DNA of 64,000 nucleotides from an uncultured Bacteroidota bacterium (GTDB lineage: Bacteria; Bacteroidota; Bacteroidia; Flavobacteriales; Flavobacteriaceae). The position numbers and the translations under genes are program-made. The notes beneath the pieces are model-generated. The model did not search any database. It was not told the DNA's origin and saw only the letters and a program-made list of their open reading frames with translations. Below are positions 51,760 to 60,357 of the stretch, in pieces (position 1 is the stretch's first letter; each line of letters opens with the position of its first letter). The DNA is taken from assembly GCA_902587325.1 (NCBI GenBank), contig CACIKV010000004.1, positions 34,809 to 98,808 on the forward strand. The letters run 5' to 3'.

Positions 51760-53357
51760 GTGATAGTTACTTAAATTCTGATAAACACAATAAAGAACAT
51801 TCTCATTGGGACAGGAGAGGTTTTTTGAAGGTATTAGGAATTGCTGGTGCTGGTTCAATTTCATTGGGAAATTCTCATTTGTCTGTTATTAATTCCAGCT
51901 TTGTTTCAAATGCTCTCGGAAGTGCAATTTCTGACAGAGTTTTGGTAATGATTAGATTAAAAGGTGGAAATGATGGATTAAACACAATTATTCCTGTTTA
52001 TGATTTTGACAATTATGTTTCAAAAAGACCATCAATACATATTCCAAAGAATAATCTAGTTAAACTTAACGATGAATTTTCAATTCCGAATCATATGAAT
52101 TCCTTAACACCCTTTTGGCAAGAGGGAATGATGAAAGTAGTACATGGCGTTGGATATGAGAATCAAAATTTATCTCATTTTACATCTTCTGACATCTGGG
52201 CTACTGGAACAAGAAATAAAGCAGAGATGTCAACGGGCTGGCTTGGAAGATTCTATGATGAAAAATATTTTGATTTTACAACAAATCCACCAGAAAAACC
52301 CGTCGCTATACAAATTGGTAGTAATTCCAATATGATTTTTAAAGGTGATCAAAGGTCTTATGCTTTTGCAGTTGCAAATGAAAGAAGATTAGAAAAGGTA
52401 GCTGAAAGAGGTGAGTTTTTTTCAACTGCAAATTTGCCAGATTGTACTCACGGAGATCAAATTGAGTTTTTAAGAAGAGTTTCAAACACTACATATGACT
52501 ATGCAGAAGTTATAAGTGAAGCGTTTAATAGTTCAAGTGATTCGGATTCATATACAGATTCAAATTTAGACAAACAACTAAGATTAGTTGCTAGACTAAT
52601 TAAAGGGGGACTGGGTTCAAAAATTTACATGGTTTCATTAGGTGGTTTTGACACTCATGGTAATCAACCTGATACCCATCAGTCTTTATTAACTCAACTT
52701 TCAGATTCCATTAAGACATTTTATAATGATTTAAATTATGATGGTTTTGATTCAAAAGTTCTAACCATGACATTTTCAGAATTTGGAAGAAGAGTAAGAG
52801 AAAACGGATCTGAAGGCACTGACCATGGATCTTCAGCACCTGTTATGCTTTTTGGTCCTTCTCTCCGCGGTAGTGGTTTTATTGGTGAACATCCAAGTTT
52901 ATCAAACCTTGACAAAAGAGGAAATATGCATTATAGTGTTGATTTTAGATCAATTTATCAAACAATTCTTACTAACTGGCTATGTGGTGACTCAAATTAC
53001 ATAAATAATGCTATGTTAGGTGAAAATTATGACCTACTAGGCTTAGGCTTTGCTTGCGATGACAAGGAAATGATTGATTACAATTCATTACTTAATTACC
53101 ATTACCCACTATATTCTAACAGCAACAGAAAAGTTGATTTAAACCTGAGATTAAAACAAGATCATAATTTAAGTATAAATGTTTTTGATATTTTAGGCAG
53201 GCATGTATCTAATATTTATAATGGGAAGTTAAATAGAGGTGAACACACTTTTAATTTGAGCGAAAATCAGTTTAAAAAATTATCAAATGGACAATATTTT
53301 TATTCAATTAAGATATCAGGTGGAAAGACTTTGAGCAAATCTTTTGTTGTTAAATAG
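51756..53357 (+). CDS. DUF1501 protein with Tat signal and T9SS-like C-terminal domain
   Basis: Protein of 533 residues. A twin-arginine motif DRRGFLK (19-25) is followed by a hydrophobic stretch, as in Tat-exported proteins. The DUF1501 body (a sulfatase/phosphatase-like fold) includes MIRLKGGNDGLNTIIP, the SLGGFDTHGNQ block, FSEFGRRVRENGSEGTDHG and a DFRSIYQTIL block. The last 80 residues (from about 455: LKQDHNLSINVFDILGRHV, then LSNGQYFYSIKISGGK and SKSFVVK) match the type A sorting domain of type IX secretion. The protein should be folded in the cytoplasm, exported by Tat, then sent to the surface by T9SS. Enzymatic role unknown. It overlaps the convergent coiled-coil gene by 8 bases. 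Confidence 0.88.
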   Translation: MSDSYLNSDKHNKEHSHWDRRGFLKVLGIAGAGSISLGNSHLSVINSSFVSNALGSAISDRVLVMIRLKGGNDGLNTIIPVYDFDNYVSKRPSIHIPKNNLVKLNDEFSIPNHMNSLTPFWQEGMMKVVHGVGYENQNLSHFTSSDIWATGTRNKAEMSTGWLGRFYDEKYFDFTTNPPEKPVAIQIGSNSNMIFKGDQRSYAFAVANERRLEKVAERGEFFSTANLPDCTHGDQIEFLRRVSNTTYDYAEVISEAFNSSSDSDSYTDSNLDKQLRLVARLIKGGLGSKIYMVSLGGFDTHGNQPDTHQSLLTQLSDSIKTFYNDLNYDGFDSKVLTMTFSEFGRRVRENGSEGTDHGSSAPVMLFGPSLRGSGFIGEHPSLSNLDKRGNMHYSVDFRSIYQTILTNWLCGDSNYINNAMLGENYDLLGLGFACDDKEMIDYNSLLNYHYPLYSNSNRKVDLNLRLKQDHNLSINVFDILGRHVSNIYNGKLNRGEHTFNLSENQFKKLSNGQYFYSIKISGGKTLSKSFVVK

Positions 53358-54129
53358 CAGTAAATATTTTATCCATTTTTTCATTTTCTTCATCTGCAAG
53401 TTCTTTATCAACTAATATTCTACCGCTATATTCATCAGTAATAAACTTTTTTCTTGATGCAATATCTAATTGAACTTGAGGAGGAATAATAAAAAAAGAG
53501 CCAGCAGAAGCTCCTCTTTCAACTGGGACAACAGCTAGACCATTTTTTACGCTAGATCTTATTTTTAGATATGATTTTAGCAGTGACTCATCAATTTTAG
53601 ACTGAAAATCATCTGATTTTTTTAAAAGTTCAACCTCTTCTTTTTCAGTTTCTTTCATTATAGCATTTAGCTCATTTTTTTTATGTTCTAGATGGGAGCT
53701 TCTTTCATCTTTTATCTGATTAGTCTCGGATAGCTTTTCATTTTTTTGTTCAATTTGAGCTTTTAATTCATTAATTTGTTTTTCAGCATATTCAATTTCT
53801 AATTCTTGATATTCAATTTCTTTACTTAAAGACTCAAAAGCTCTGTTATTTCTGACATTTTTTTGTTGATCATTATATTTTTTTATCAAAGCCTTAGATT
53901 CTTCTATTTTATTTAACTTTTCCTTAATTTCATTTTGAAATTCATCTAATTCACTCTGTATTTTACTAATTCTTACATCTAATCCAGAAACTTCATCCTC
54001 AAGGTCTTTTACTTCAAGTGGAAGTTCACCTCTTACACTTCTTAGTTTATCAATGCGTGAATCAACTAATTGTAAATCATAAAGTGCTCTTAATCTTTCT
54101 TCTACAGAGTACTCAACTTTTTTTGCCAT
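53350..54129 (-). CDS. CT398/DUF164-like coiled-coil protein lacking the C4 zinc ribbon cysteines
   Basis: Protein of 259 residues. A long antiparallel coiled coil (about 10-185) is followed by a C-terminal zf-RING_7-like module (GLAVVPVERGASAGSF, IPPQVQLDI, DEYSGRILVD). In the canonical module four cysteines bind zinc; here the positions are Ser208, Ser211, Asp232 and Ser235, and the whole protein contains no Cys. The fold may be kept without metal. It is likely co-transcribed with the nif3 gene, 2 bases upstream of its start, an association common in bacteria. Its role is unknown; a nucleic-acid or secretion chaperone role is proposed for relatives. Confidence 0.88.
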   Translation of the reverse strand: MAKKVEYSVEERLRALYDLQLVDSRIDKLRSVRGELPLEVKDLEDEVSGLDVRISKIQSELDEFQNEIKEKLNKIEESKALIKKYNDQQKNVRNNRAFESLSKEIEYQELEIEYAEKQINELKAQIEQKNEKLSETNQIKDERSSHLEHKKNELNAIMKETEKEEVELLKKSDDFQSKIDESLLKSYLKIRSSVKNGLAVVPVERGASAGSFFIIPPQVQLDIASRKKFITDEYSGRILVDKELADEENEKMDKIFTAI

Positions 54130-54131
54130 TT

Positions 54132-54914
54132 TTAATAATAATTAACAGGGTTCGTATTTGTATTTGCAATAATGCACGCAAACTTAGGAATTTTTTTCAA
54201 AAGATAGTTGTAAATCAGTTCTTTTGTAAACTTTTCACTTTCATAATGTCCAATATCTAAAAGAAGAATCTTACTGTTTGCTTTAAAAAAATCATGATAT
54301 TTTAAATCTGAAGTTATGTAACAATCAATTTTTTTTTCAATAGCATTATTAATACCAAAACTACCCGAGCCACCCAAAACTGCAACCTTTTTAATTTTTT
54401 TATTTAGGATCTTACTGTGTCTGATATACTTTATATCCATCTGCTTTTTAATATAATTTATAAAATCATGTCCATTGTAGCTATTTTCTATGTTACCATA
54501 CATCCCCATTCCAATACTTTCATTTAATTTATTAGGTATTAAAAAATTTAAATTTTTAATTTTTAATTTTTGACATATTTTATAATTAACACCTCTTGAA
54601 TTATTGTCAAGATTTGTATGAATACAATATATATTTATATTGTTTTTTATTGCTTTAATTATAATTTTTTGAATTCTATTCTCATAATTAATTGATTTTA
54701 AAGGTTCAAAAATCAAAGGATGGAAAGTTATTACTAGGTTACATTTTTTTTCAATAGCTTCTTCAATTACTTCATTTGTAGTATCTAAAGTAATTAATGC
54801 CTTATAAATTTTACTGTTAACATCACCAACGAGAAGTCCAACATTATCAAAATCCTCAGCATGGGATAGAGGTGCCCAATTTTCTAAAATATCTATGATC
54901 TTGGATAAATTCAT
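54132..54914 (-). CDS. NIF3-like dinuclear metal-binding protein (short form)
   Basis: Protein of 260 residues of the Nif3/YbgI (GTP cyclohydrolase I type 2) family. It contains DFDNVGLLVGD, VITFHPLIFEPL, IYCIHTNLDNN, VAVLGGSGSFGI and LLDIGHYESE. Four of five metal ligands are seen (H65, the Asp in TNLDN, and the His and Glu of HYESE), but the first His of the usual HHP motif is Phe64. Many Bacteroidota relatives carry a PII-like insert and have about 365 residues; this one lacks it. The function of the family is unsettled. Promoter element 11 bases upstream. Confidence 0.9.
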   Translation of the reverse strand: MNLSKIIDILENWAPLSHAEDFDNVGLLVGDVNSKIYKALITLDTTNEVIEEAIEKKCNLVITFHPLIFEPLKSINYENRIQKIIIKAIKNNINIYCIHTNLDNNSRGVNYKICQKLKIKNLNFLIPNKLNESIGMGMYGNIENSYNGHDFINYIKKQMDIKYIRHSKILNKKIKKVAVLGGSGSFGINNAIEKKIDCYITSDLKYHDFFKANSKILLLDIGHYESEKFTKELIYNYLLKKIPKFACIIANTNTNPVNYY

Positions 54915-54925
54915 AAAATTTTTTT

Positions 54926-54933
54926 CAAATATA
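54926..54933 (-). promoter_or_regulatory. -7 promoter element of nif3 (TATATTTG)
   Basis: Exact TAnnTTTG match on the minus strand with 11 bases to the ATG. The same 36-base spacer must also hold the lpxK promoter. Confidence 0.55.
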
Positions 54934-54950
54934 ATTTATATTTTCGTCAA

Positions 54951-55952
54951 ATGTCTATGCTGAGAAAATTGCTTTTTCCGCTTTCATTATTATTTTACAT
55001 AGTCCAAGTATTTCGTAATTTTCTGTATGATAAAAACATAATAGCTAACTCTAAGTTTAATATTCCAATTATCTCTGTTGGAAATTTATCTGTTGGTGGA
55101 ACTGGTAAAACTCCCATGGTAGAGTATTTACTGGCAAAATATATAGAAAAATATAAAATCGCTATTTTAAGTAGAGGATATAAAAGAAAATCAAAGGGTT
55201 TTGTGAAAATAAATGAAAAATCTGATATCAGTTATGTTGGAGATGAACCTTTTATTTTAAAAAAATATTTTCCGGAAAGCAAGGTTTATGTTTCCGAAAA
55301 TAGAGTTTCAGGAATAAAAAGTATTCTTGAAGATTTTGATTGTGATTTAATTATTTTAGATGATGCATTTCAGCACAGAAGGTTGTCAGTTAACTTAAAT
55401 ATCATACTAACAAATTATTCTTGTCCTTTTTATAACGATTACATTATGCCTGTAGGCAATTTAAGAGAACCATTCTCTTCATACAAAAGAGCTGATATAA
55501 TTATTGTTTCTAAATGTCCTGAAAATCTTAGTTCAGATGAAATGGATGAAATTAAATTAAAAATTAAACCAAAAAAAAATCAAAAATTATTTTTTACTAA
55601 AATTAAATATAAAGACAAAATATTTGGCGATAGAATATTAAAAATAAGTAACCTTACAGGTAAAGAAATCGTTTTGATAACAGGTATTGCTGAAACAAAA
55701 AGTATTGAAAAATATTTTAATGAAAAAAAAATAAAATTTAAACATTTAAAATATTCAGATCATCATAAATATTCAAAAAATGATCTTAATCTTATTAATA
55801 AAATCTCAAAAAACAAGAATGTATTAACAACAAAAAAAGATTACTATAAATTAAAAGAAAACATAAATAATCTTTTTTATCTTGACATTGAAACTAATTT
55901 TCTGAAAGACGAGTTAATATTTCATGAGGAAATAAATAAACTAATAAATTAA
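54951..55952 (+). CDS. lpxK: Tetraacyldisaccharide 4'-kinase (lipid A synthesis)
   Basis: Protein of 333 residues. An N-terminal membrane helix (about 5-22) is followed by ISVGNLSVGGTGKTPMVEYL with the P-loop, then ILSRGYKRKSKG, VGDEP and DDAFQHRRL, all typical of LpxK. It phosphorylates the 4' position of the lipid A precursor at the inner membrane, so the organism makes lipopolysaccharide-type lipid A. It is divergent from nif3 and overlaps the convergent lipA by 4 bases. Confidence 0.96.
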   Translation: MSMLRKLLFPLSLLFYIVQVFRNFLYDKNIIANSKFNIPIISVGNLSVGGTGKTPMVEYLLAKYIEKYKIAILSRGYKRKSKGFVKINEKSDISYVGDEPFILKKYFPESKVYVSENRVSGIKSILEDFDCDLIILDDAFQHRRLSVNLNIILTNYSCPFYNDYIMPVGNLREPFSSYKRADIIIVSKCPENLSSDEMDEIKLKIKPKKNQKLFFTKIKYKDKIFGDRILKISNLTGKEIVLITGIAETKSIEKYFNEKKIKFKHLKYSDHHKYSKNDLNLINKISKNKNVLTTKKDYYKLKENINNLFYLDIETNFLKDELIFHEEINKLIN

Positions 55953-56860
55953 TTTATATGTTTTTGTGCTTTATAGGATGATCTTACTAGTGGGCCACTT
56001 TCTACATGTATAAAACCTAAGTCAAGTGCTAGTTCTTCGTACTTTTTAAAAACTTCAGGTTTTATAAACTTTTTAACTTTTAGATGTTTCTTTGAAGGTT
56101 GAAGGTATTGTCCGATTGTTAAAACATCTACTTTAGCATCTCTTAAGTCTTTGATTGTTTGAATTACTTCATTTTCTTTTTCACCAAAACCTAACATAAG
56201 ACCAGATTTTGTCCTATTAACCCCACTGTTTTTTAAATATTCAAGAACTTTTAGACTTCTTGAATATCTAGCTTGAATTCTCACTTCCCTTGTCAACCTT
56301 TCAACTGTTTCAATATTATGTGAAATAACTTCAGGCTTAACTTTAATAATTCTGTCGATATGTTTTTCAATTCCTTGAAAATCAGGAATGAGCGTTTCCA
56401 TTGTAATACCAGGGTTAAGCCTTCTAATACTTTTAACAGTTTCAGACCATATAATAGATCCCTGATCTGCTAAATCGTCTCTGTCAACAGATGTAATAAC
56501 TGCATGTTTAATTTTCATTAAAGAAATAGATTTAGCAACTTTTTCAGGTTCTTCCCAATCAACAGATTCTGGTCTTCCGGTTTTTACACCACAAAATCCA
56601 CAGGATCTTGTACAAATATTTCCCAAAATCATAAATGTTGCAGTACCTTCTCCCCAACATTCTCCCATATTAGGACAGCTTCCCGATGAACATATTGTAT
56701 TTAATTTATATTTATCAACTAGAGATCTTAAATTAGAATAATTTCTACCAACTGGTAACTTAACTCTAATCCATTCTGGCTTTTTTCTGAAAGTTTTTTT
56801 GGAATTTAATGAATCAGATTTATCAGCTGAATTAACAATATTTAATAATTGAGTTTCCAA
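55949..56860 (-). CDS. lipA: Lipoyl synthase
   Basis: Radical-SAM enzyme of 303 residues that inserts two sulfurs into octanoyl groups. The auxiliary cluster cysteines are C57, C62 and C68 (CSSGSCPNMGEC) and the radical-SAM cysteines are C83, C87 and C90 (CTRSCGFC). The GFGEKENEV block and the C-terminal VESGPLVRSSYKA complete the family pattern. It works with LipB (27259-27963). Promoter element 16 bases upstream. Confidence 0.98.
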   Translation of the reverse strand: METQLLNIVNSADKSDSLNSKKTFRKKPEWIRVKLPVGRNYSNLRSLVDKYKLNTICSSGSCPNMGECWGEGTATFMILGNICTRSCGFCGVKTGRPESVDWEEPEKVAKSISLMKIKHAVITSVDRDDLADQGSIIWSETVKSIRRLNPGITMETLIPDFQGIEKHIDRIIKVKPEVISHNIETVERLTREVRIQARYSRSLKVLEYLKNSGVNRTKSGLMLGFGEKENEVIQTIKDLRDAKVDVLTIGQYLQPSKKHLKVKKFIKPEVFKKYEELALDLGFIHVESGPLVRSSYKAQKHIN

Positions 56861-56876
56861 TATTTCTGTATTACAA

Positions 56877-56884
56877 CAAATATA
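56877..56884 (-). promoter_or_regulatory. -7 promoter element of lipA (TATATTTG)
   Basis: Exact TAnnTTTG match on the minus strand, 16 bases before the ATG. The spacer to the Nramp-like gene is only 40 bases. Confidence 0.6.
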
Positions 56885-56900
56885 CCACTATAAAATTATT

Positions 56901-58112
56901 TTAGATTAAAGTTATGTACCAGATAGAAAAAAATAATAAAAATATAATTCCTGAAATACAATAAATATTCATCCACTTAGATAATTTATATTTTTTAGGA
57001 ATGAAACTACTCGACATTAGAATATAATTAATAATTGCATAAAAGGGTGCTGTTAAAAATGACAAAACTGTTGCTATTTTAACAAGTGTACCCATCTCAG
57101 ACATAAAAAATATAAAAATAATAATTGTACCAATTGCTAAAATCGTAATCCAACTATTATAATCATTAAATCTTTTAAATTTTAGAAGATCAACTGTCTT
57201 ACTCATCGCTCTTGGAGAGGCATCCAAACATGTTATAGTTGTACTGAACATTGTTGTAAATGCAGCTATTGCAATAAATATCATCATTCCTTTTCCAAGA
57301 TTAGAAGTATATAGATTAATTAACTGTGAAGCAAAAACTGCCCCTGATTCAGAAAATTTATCGCCAGACCCATACATAACAAAAGCACCCAATCCTAAGA
57401 AACTCAAACCTAAAAAAATGGTTATTATGTATCCAACATTAAAATCAAATTTAGCTGTGTTGTAATTTGATTTCTTTTCGATTTTAATTTTTTCATTTGT
57501 CCATATTGATTGCCAAATTGAAATATCAAGTGGAGCAGGCATCCAACCCATGAATGCAGCTAAAAAAATAATTCCCTCAGAATTTTTTGGAATAATTTGA
57601 TCAAAATCAAAAATTATCTCATTATTTAATGATGATGAAACAAGTGCAATAAAGGTTGATATAGCAAGTATCATAATAATAAACTTCATTAGATTGTCTA
57701 ACAATTTATATTTGCCAATCATTAATATTAAATATGAAAAAATAATGATCATAAAAGCCCAATAGGTGATGTTGTCAGTTATACCAAAAAGTTCAATAGC
57801 TAGTCCAGCTGTTACAATTGTTACAGCAGCCTGGATTGTAAATATTGTTATTAATGATAATCCAAAATAGATTAATAAAATAATCTTACTTATTTTTAAG
57901 TATCCATCTAAAATAGTTTCACCAGCTGCATAAGTATATTTAGTTCCAAACAGGAAAAAAGGATATTTAAAAAAATTGCACAATATTAGAGCCCAAGTCA
58001 AACCAAAACCAAATTCTGCTCCAGCTTTTGTTGATTGTACCAAATGAGAAACTCCAATAGCAGCACCTGCGAAAAGCAATCCAGGTCCTAATTTGTTTAT
58101 AAATTTTTTCAC
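56901..58112 (-). CDS. Nramp-related divalent-metal transporter with altered metal site
   Basis: Inner-membrane protein of 403 residues with about 11 helices. The GPGLLFAGAA opening and overall helix pattern place it in the Nramp family. The metal-binding DPGN of helix 1 is replaced by G20-V-S-H23, and the helix-6 MPH motif reads M191-P-A-P. The canonical Asp, Asn and His ligands are therefore missing, while Met191 and a new His23 are present. It may carry a different ion, or have lost metal transport. The start overlaps the upstream sigma-factor stop by 4 bases (ATGA), so the two are coupled. Confidence 0.85.
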   Translation of the reverse strand: MKKFINKLGPGLLFAGAAIGVSHLVQSTKAGAEFGFGLTWALILCNFFKYPFFLFGTKYTYAAGETILDGYLKISKIILLIYFGLSLITIFTIQAAVTIVTAGLAIELFGITDNITYWAFMIIIFSYLILMIGKYKLLDNLMKFIIMILAISTFIALVSSSLNNEIIFDFDQIIPKNSEGIIFLAAFMGWMPAPLDISIWQSIWTNEKIKIEKKSNYNTAKFDFNVGYIITIFLGLSFLGLGAFVMYGSGDKFSESGAVFASQLINLYTSNLGKGMMIFIAIAAFTTMFSTTITCLDASPRAMSKTVDLLKFKRFNDYNSWITILAIGTIIIFIFFMSEMGTLVKIATVLSFLTAPFYAIINYILMSSSFIPKKYKLSKWMNIYCISGIIFLLFFSIWYITLI

Positions 58113-58612
58113 TTTATTTCTAGTATTTCACTTAAAATTTTTTTTGCCCTATAAATTTTAATTTTCACTGTATTTATAGGTTGATTAATCTTTTTAGAAA
58201 TCTGACTAATGGTTAAATCTTCAATATATTTTAATTTTATTATTTCCTTATACATTGGCTTTAATTCCTCAATTTTTTCATTTAAGTGAATGAATTTTTC
58301 TTTATTAATAAGCTCTTGTTCTGGATTAGTATTGTTTTTGAAACCAACTAAATTTAAATTATCAATATTTTCAAATCTTAACTTTTTCTTTTTAAAATGG
58401 TCATTTAATTGATTTTTAGCTATTGAAATAATCCAAGTTTTAAATTTATATTTTTCATCAAAAAGATCAATTTTTTCAAATGCCTTTGAGAATGATTGAA
58501 TTGTAATTTCTTCTGAGAGAAAGTCATCATTAGTCTTTTTTAATAAAAAGTTATAGACATAATTCCAATTGTGATTCAATAAATCATCAAATGATAAATT
58601 AGTTTTTTTCAA
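58109..58612 (-). CDS. RNA polymerase sigma factor, ECF type
   Basis: Protein of 167 residues. Sigma region 2 (FDDLLNHNWNYVYNFLLKK, then ITIQSFSKAFEKI and YKFKTWIISIAKNQLND) is followed by region 4 (LKPMYKEIIKLKYIEDLTIS, then ISKKINQPINTVKIKIYRAK). Region 3 is absent, as in ECF sigma factors. No anti-sigma gene is adjacent; instead a transporter is directly coupled. In Bacteroidota this small sigma is often near murB and a small Cys-rich membrane protein. Its regulon is unknown. Confidence 0.92.
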   Translation of the reverse strand: MKKTNLSFDDLLNHNWNYVYNFLLKKTNDDFLSEEITIQSFSKAFEKIDLFDEKYKFKTWIISIAKNQLNDHFKKKKLRFENIDNLNLVGFKNNTNPEQELINKEKFIHLNEKIEELKPMYKEIIKLKYIEDLTISQISKKINQPINTVKIKIYRAKKILSEILEIK

Positions 58613-58625
58613 AATGAGGGTATAA

Positions 58626-58832
58626 TTAATTTAGATTAACTGAAGGTTTTTTACAATCTTTTTCCTCAGGAAGTTTGCCACAAATTCCACAAGGTTTATT
58701 TTCATTATTTAAAAATGGACTATTACTTGCACAAGTTCCGGAAAACTTTCCATCTTTTTTTAAAACTATTTTTATAGATATACCAACAAATGCCAAAGCT
58801 AATAATGAAACAGTAATAATATAAATTTCCAT
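58626..58832 (-). CDS. Small conserved membrane protein with four cysteines
   Basis: Protein of 68 residues with one N-terminal transmembrane helix (about 4-24) and a short tail with C34, C48, C51 and C60. The segment FSGTCASNSPFLNNENKPCG and the following CGKLPEE occur in a family that I recall as 'membrane or secreted protein' in Flavobacteriia. The spacing could bind a metal or an Fe-S cluster. It lies 3 bases after murB and 13 bases before the sigma-factor start, inside one minus-strand unit. Function unknown. Confidence 0.75.
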   Translation of the reverse strand: MEIYIITVSLLALAFVGISIKIVLKKDGKFSGTCASNSPFLNNENKPCGICGKLPEEKDCKKPSVNLN

Positions 58833-58835
58833 CTT

Positions 58836-59840
58836 TTAAATAACAGTAACTTCTTCCACAAGCAAGATATCAAATTTTTTATAAACACTTTCTTTTATTC
58901 TTTGAGAAAAACTAAAAATATCAATACCTCTTGCATTACCTAAATTAATAATAACTAAAGATTGATTCTTATGAACACCAACGTTATTAAACTTTGTTTT
59001 TTTGAATCCACACATTTCAATTAACCATGCAGCTGGAATTTTAATTAAATTGTGATTAACTTCATAATATGGTATATCATCGAATCTAGAACATAATCTC
59101 TCAAATTTTTTATTATTAATAACAGGATTTTTGAAAAAACTCCCAGCATTCCCTAATTCATTATAATCAGGAAGTTTTTTTTCTCTTATTTCTTTTACAA
59201 TTTGAGCTATATCTTTTATTGATGGTTGAGATATTTGTCTTTTTTTTAGTGCAGACAAAACCGAACTGTAATTAGATATTATTTTATGATTGTTTTTTTT
59301 TAAAATAAAATTGACCTTAGTTATTGCAAATTCATTTTTTAATTCTTTTTTAAATATTGACGATCTATATCCAAAATTACAATCAGGATTTTTGAATGTT
59401 TTTTTCTCTAAATTTTTTATAAATATTCCTTCGCAACTATCAATAACATCATTTACTTCTTTTCCATATGCACCAATATTTTGGATCGGAGCACTACCAA
59501 CATTTCCAGGTATTGAAACTAAATTTTCAATACCACCAAAGTTTTTATTTACACACCACCACACGAATTCATCCCAATTTACACCAGCACCAACTGAAAT
59601 CAAGACTTCATCATCTTTTTCGTGGCATATTTCAATTCCTTGAATTTGTATCTTAAATATTGGTATAGAGATAAATTTACTTTTCAATAAAATATTGGTA
59701 CCACCGCCAAGAATAATTTTTTCTTGCTGTCTAATATTGTAATCAATTGTATAAAAATCATTAATTGAGTTAATTAAAAATAATTTAGATGAGTAGGATT
59801 CAACTCCAAAAGAATTTAGTTCTTTAAGTGAGTATTTCAA
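58836..59840 (-). CDS. murB: UDP-N-acetylenolpyruvoylglucosamine reductase
   Basis: FAD enzyme of 334 residues for peptidoglycan precursor synthesis, in the long form of the type I family. FAD-binding ILGGGTNILL (43-52), GFGGIENLVSIPGNVGSAPI-type block (101-119), Tyr/Arg in NFGYRSS (155-161), catalytic S234 in GSFFKNP and the late Glu in LLVEEVTVI are visible. It follows the DUF1573 gene by 3 bases and is followed by the 68-residue membrane protein, so it is part of a five-gene minus-strand unit. Confidence 0.97.
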   Translation of the reverse strand: MKYSLKELNSFGVESYSSKLFLINSINDFYTIDYNIRQQEKIILGGGTNILLKSKFISIPIFKIQIQGIEICHEKDDEVLISVGAGVNWDEFVWWCVNKNFGGIENLVSIPGNVGSAPIQNIGAYGKEVNDVIDSCEGIFIKNLEKKTFKNPDCNFGYRSSIFKKELKNEFAITKVNFILKKNNHKIISNYSSVLSALKKRQISQPSIKDIAQIVKEIREKKLPDYNELGNAGSFFKNPVINNKKFERLCSRFDDIPYYEVNHNLIKIPAAWLIEMCGFKKTKFNNVGVHKNQSLVIINLGNARGIDIFSFSQRIKESVYKKFDILLVEEVTVI

Positions 59841-59843
59841 AGA

Positions 59844-60251
59844 TTATATTTTTTTATCATCATCATCTTCTTCTTCTTCTTCAAGGACTTCACCTTTAAT
59901 TCTTAGAACGACATTTGAATTAATTGCATTAGAGCTGACACTGATAGCTTTGATGAAAACACCAATTCTTTTAGTATCATATTCTACTTCAATTTCCGCA
60001 GACTCACCAGGATTAATTGGTTGATCAGGCTTTTTAGGAACAGTACATCCACATGATGAGGATATTCTATTAAAAACTAAAGGAGCTTCACCAATATTGG
60101 TGAATTTAAATGTTCTTTTACCATCAGAGTCATATTCAATTTCACCATAATCTATTAAATTTTCTTCAAATTTTATTTTTGCTTTTTTTTCTTGACTGAA
60201 GGCCAAAAAACATATAAATAAAGTAATAATGGATAAAACCTTAAATTTCAT
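59844..60251 (-). CDS. DUF1573 secreted protein
   Basis: Protein of 135 residues with a signal peptide (cleavage near LAFSQ, residue 20) and one Ig-like DUF1573 domain: ENLIDYGEIEYDSDGKRTFK, then APLVFNRISSSCGCTVPKKPD and PGESAEIEVEYDTKRIGVF. The Cys pair SSCGC is typical. It ends in a very acidic tail (EEEEEDDDDKK). It probably acts in the periplasm or at the surface; the role is unknown. First gene of the unit that includes murB. Confidence 0.9.
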   Translation of the reverse strand: MKFKVLSIITLFICFLAFSQEKKAKIKFEENLIDYGEIEYDSDGKRTFKFTNIGEAPLVFNRISSSCGCTVPKKPDQPINPGESAEIEVEYDTKRIGVFIKAISVSSNAINSNVVLRIKGEVLEEEEEDDDDKKI

Positions 60252-60335
60252 ATTGTTATAATTATTAATAAAAATAATTATTTAATATTCTAATACAAAA
60301 AAATAGGTTCTCTTTTAAATATCTGTCCAGTTAGT

Positions 60336-60343
60336 TACTTTTG
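60336..60343 (+). promoter_or_regulatory. -7 promoter element of valS (TACTTTTG)
   Basis: Exact TAnnTTTG match 14 bases before the valS ATG. Confidence 0.6.
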
Positions 60344-60357
60344 CTTAAAATATTGCA

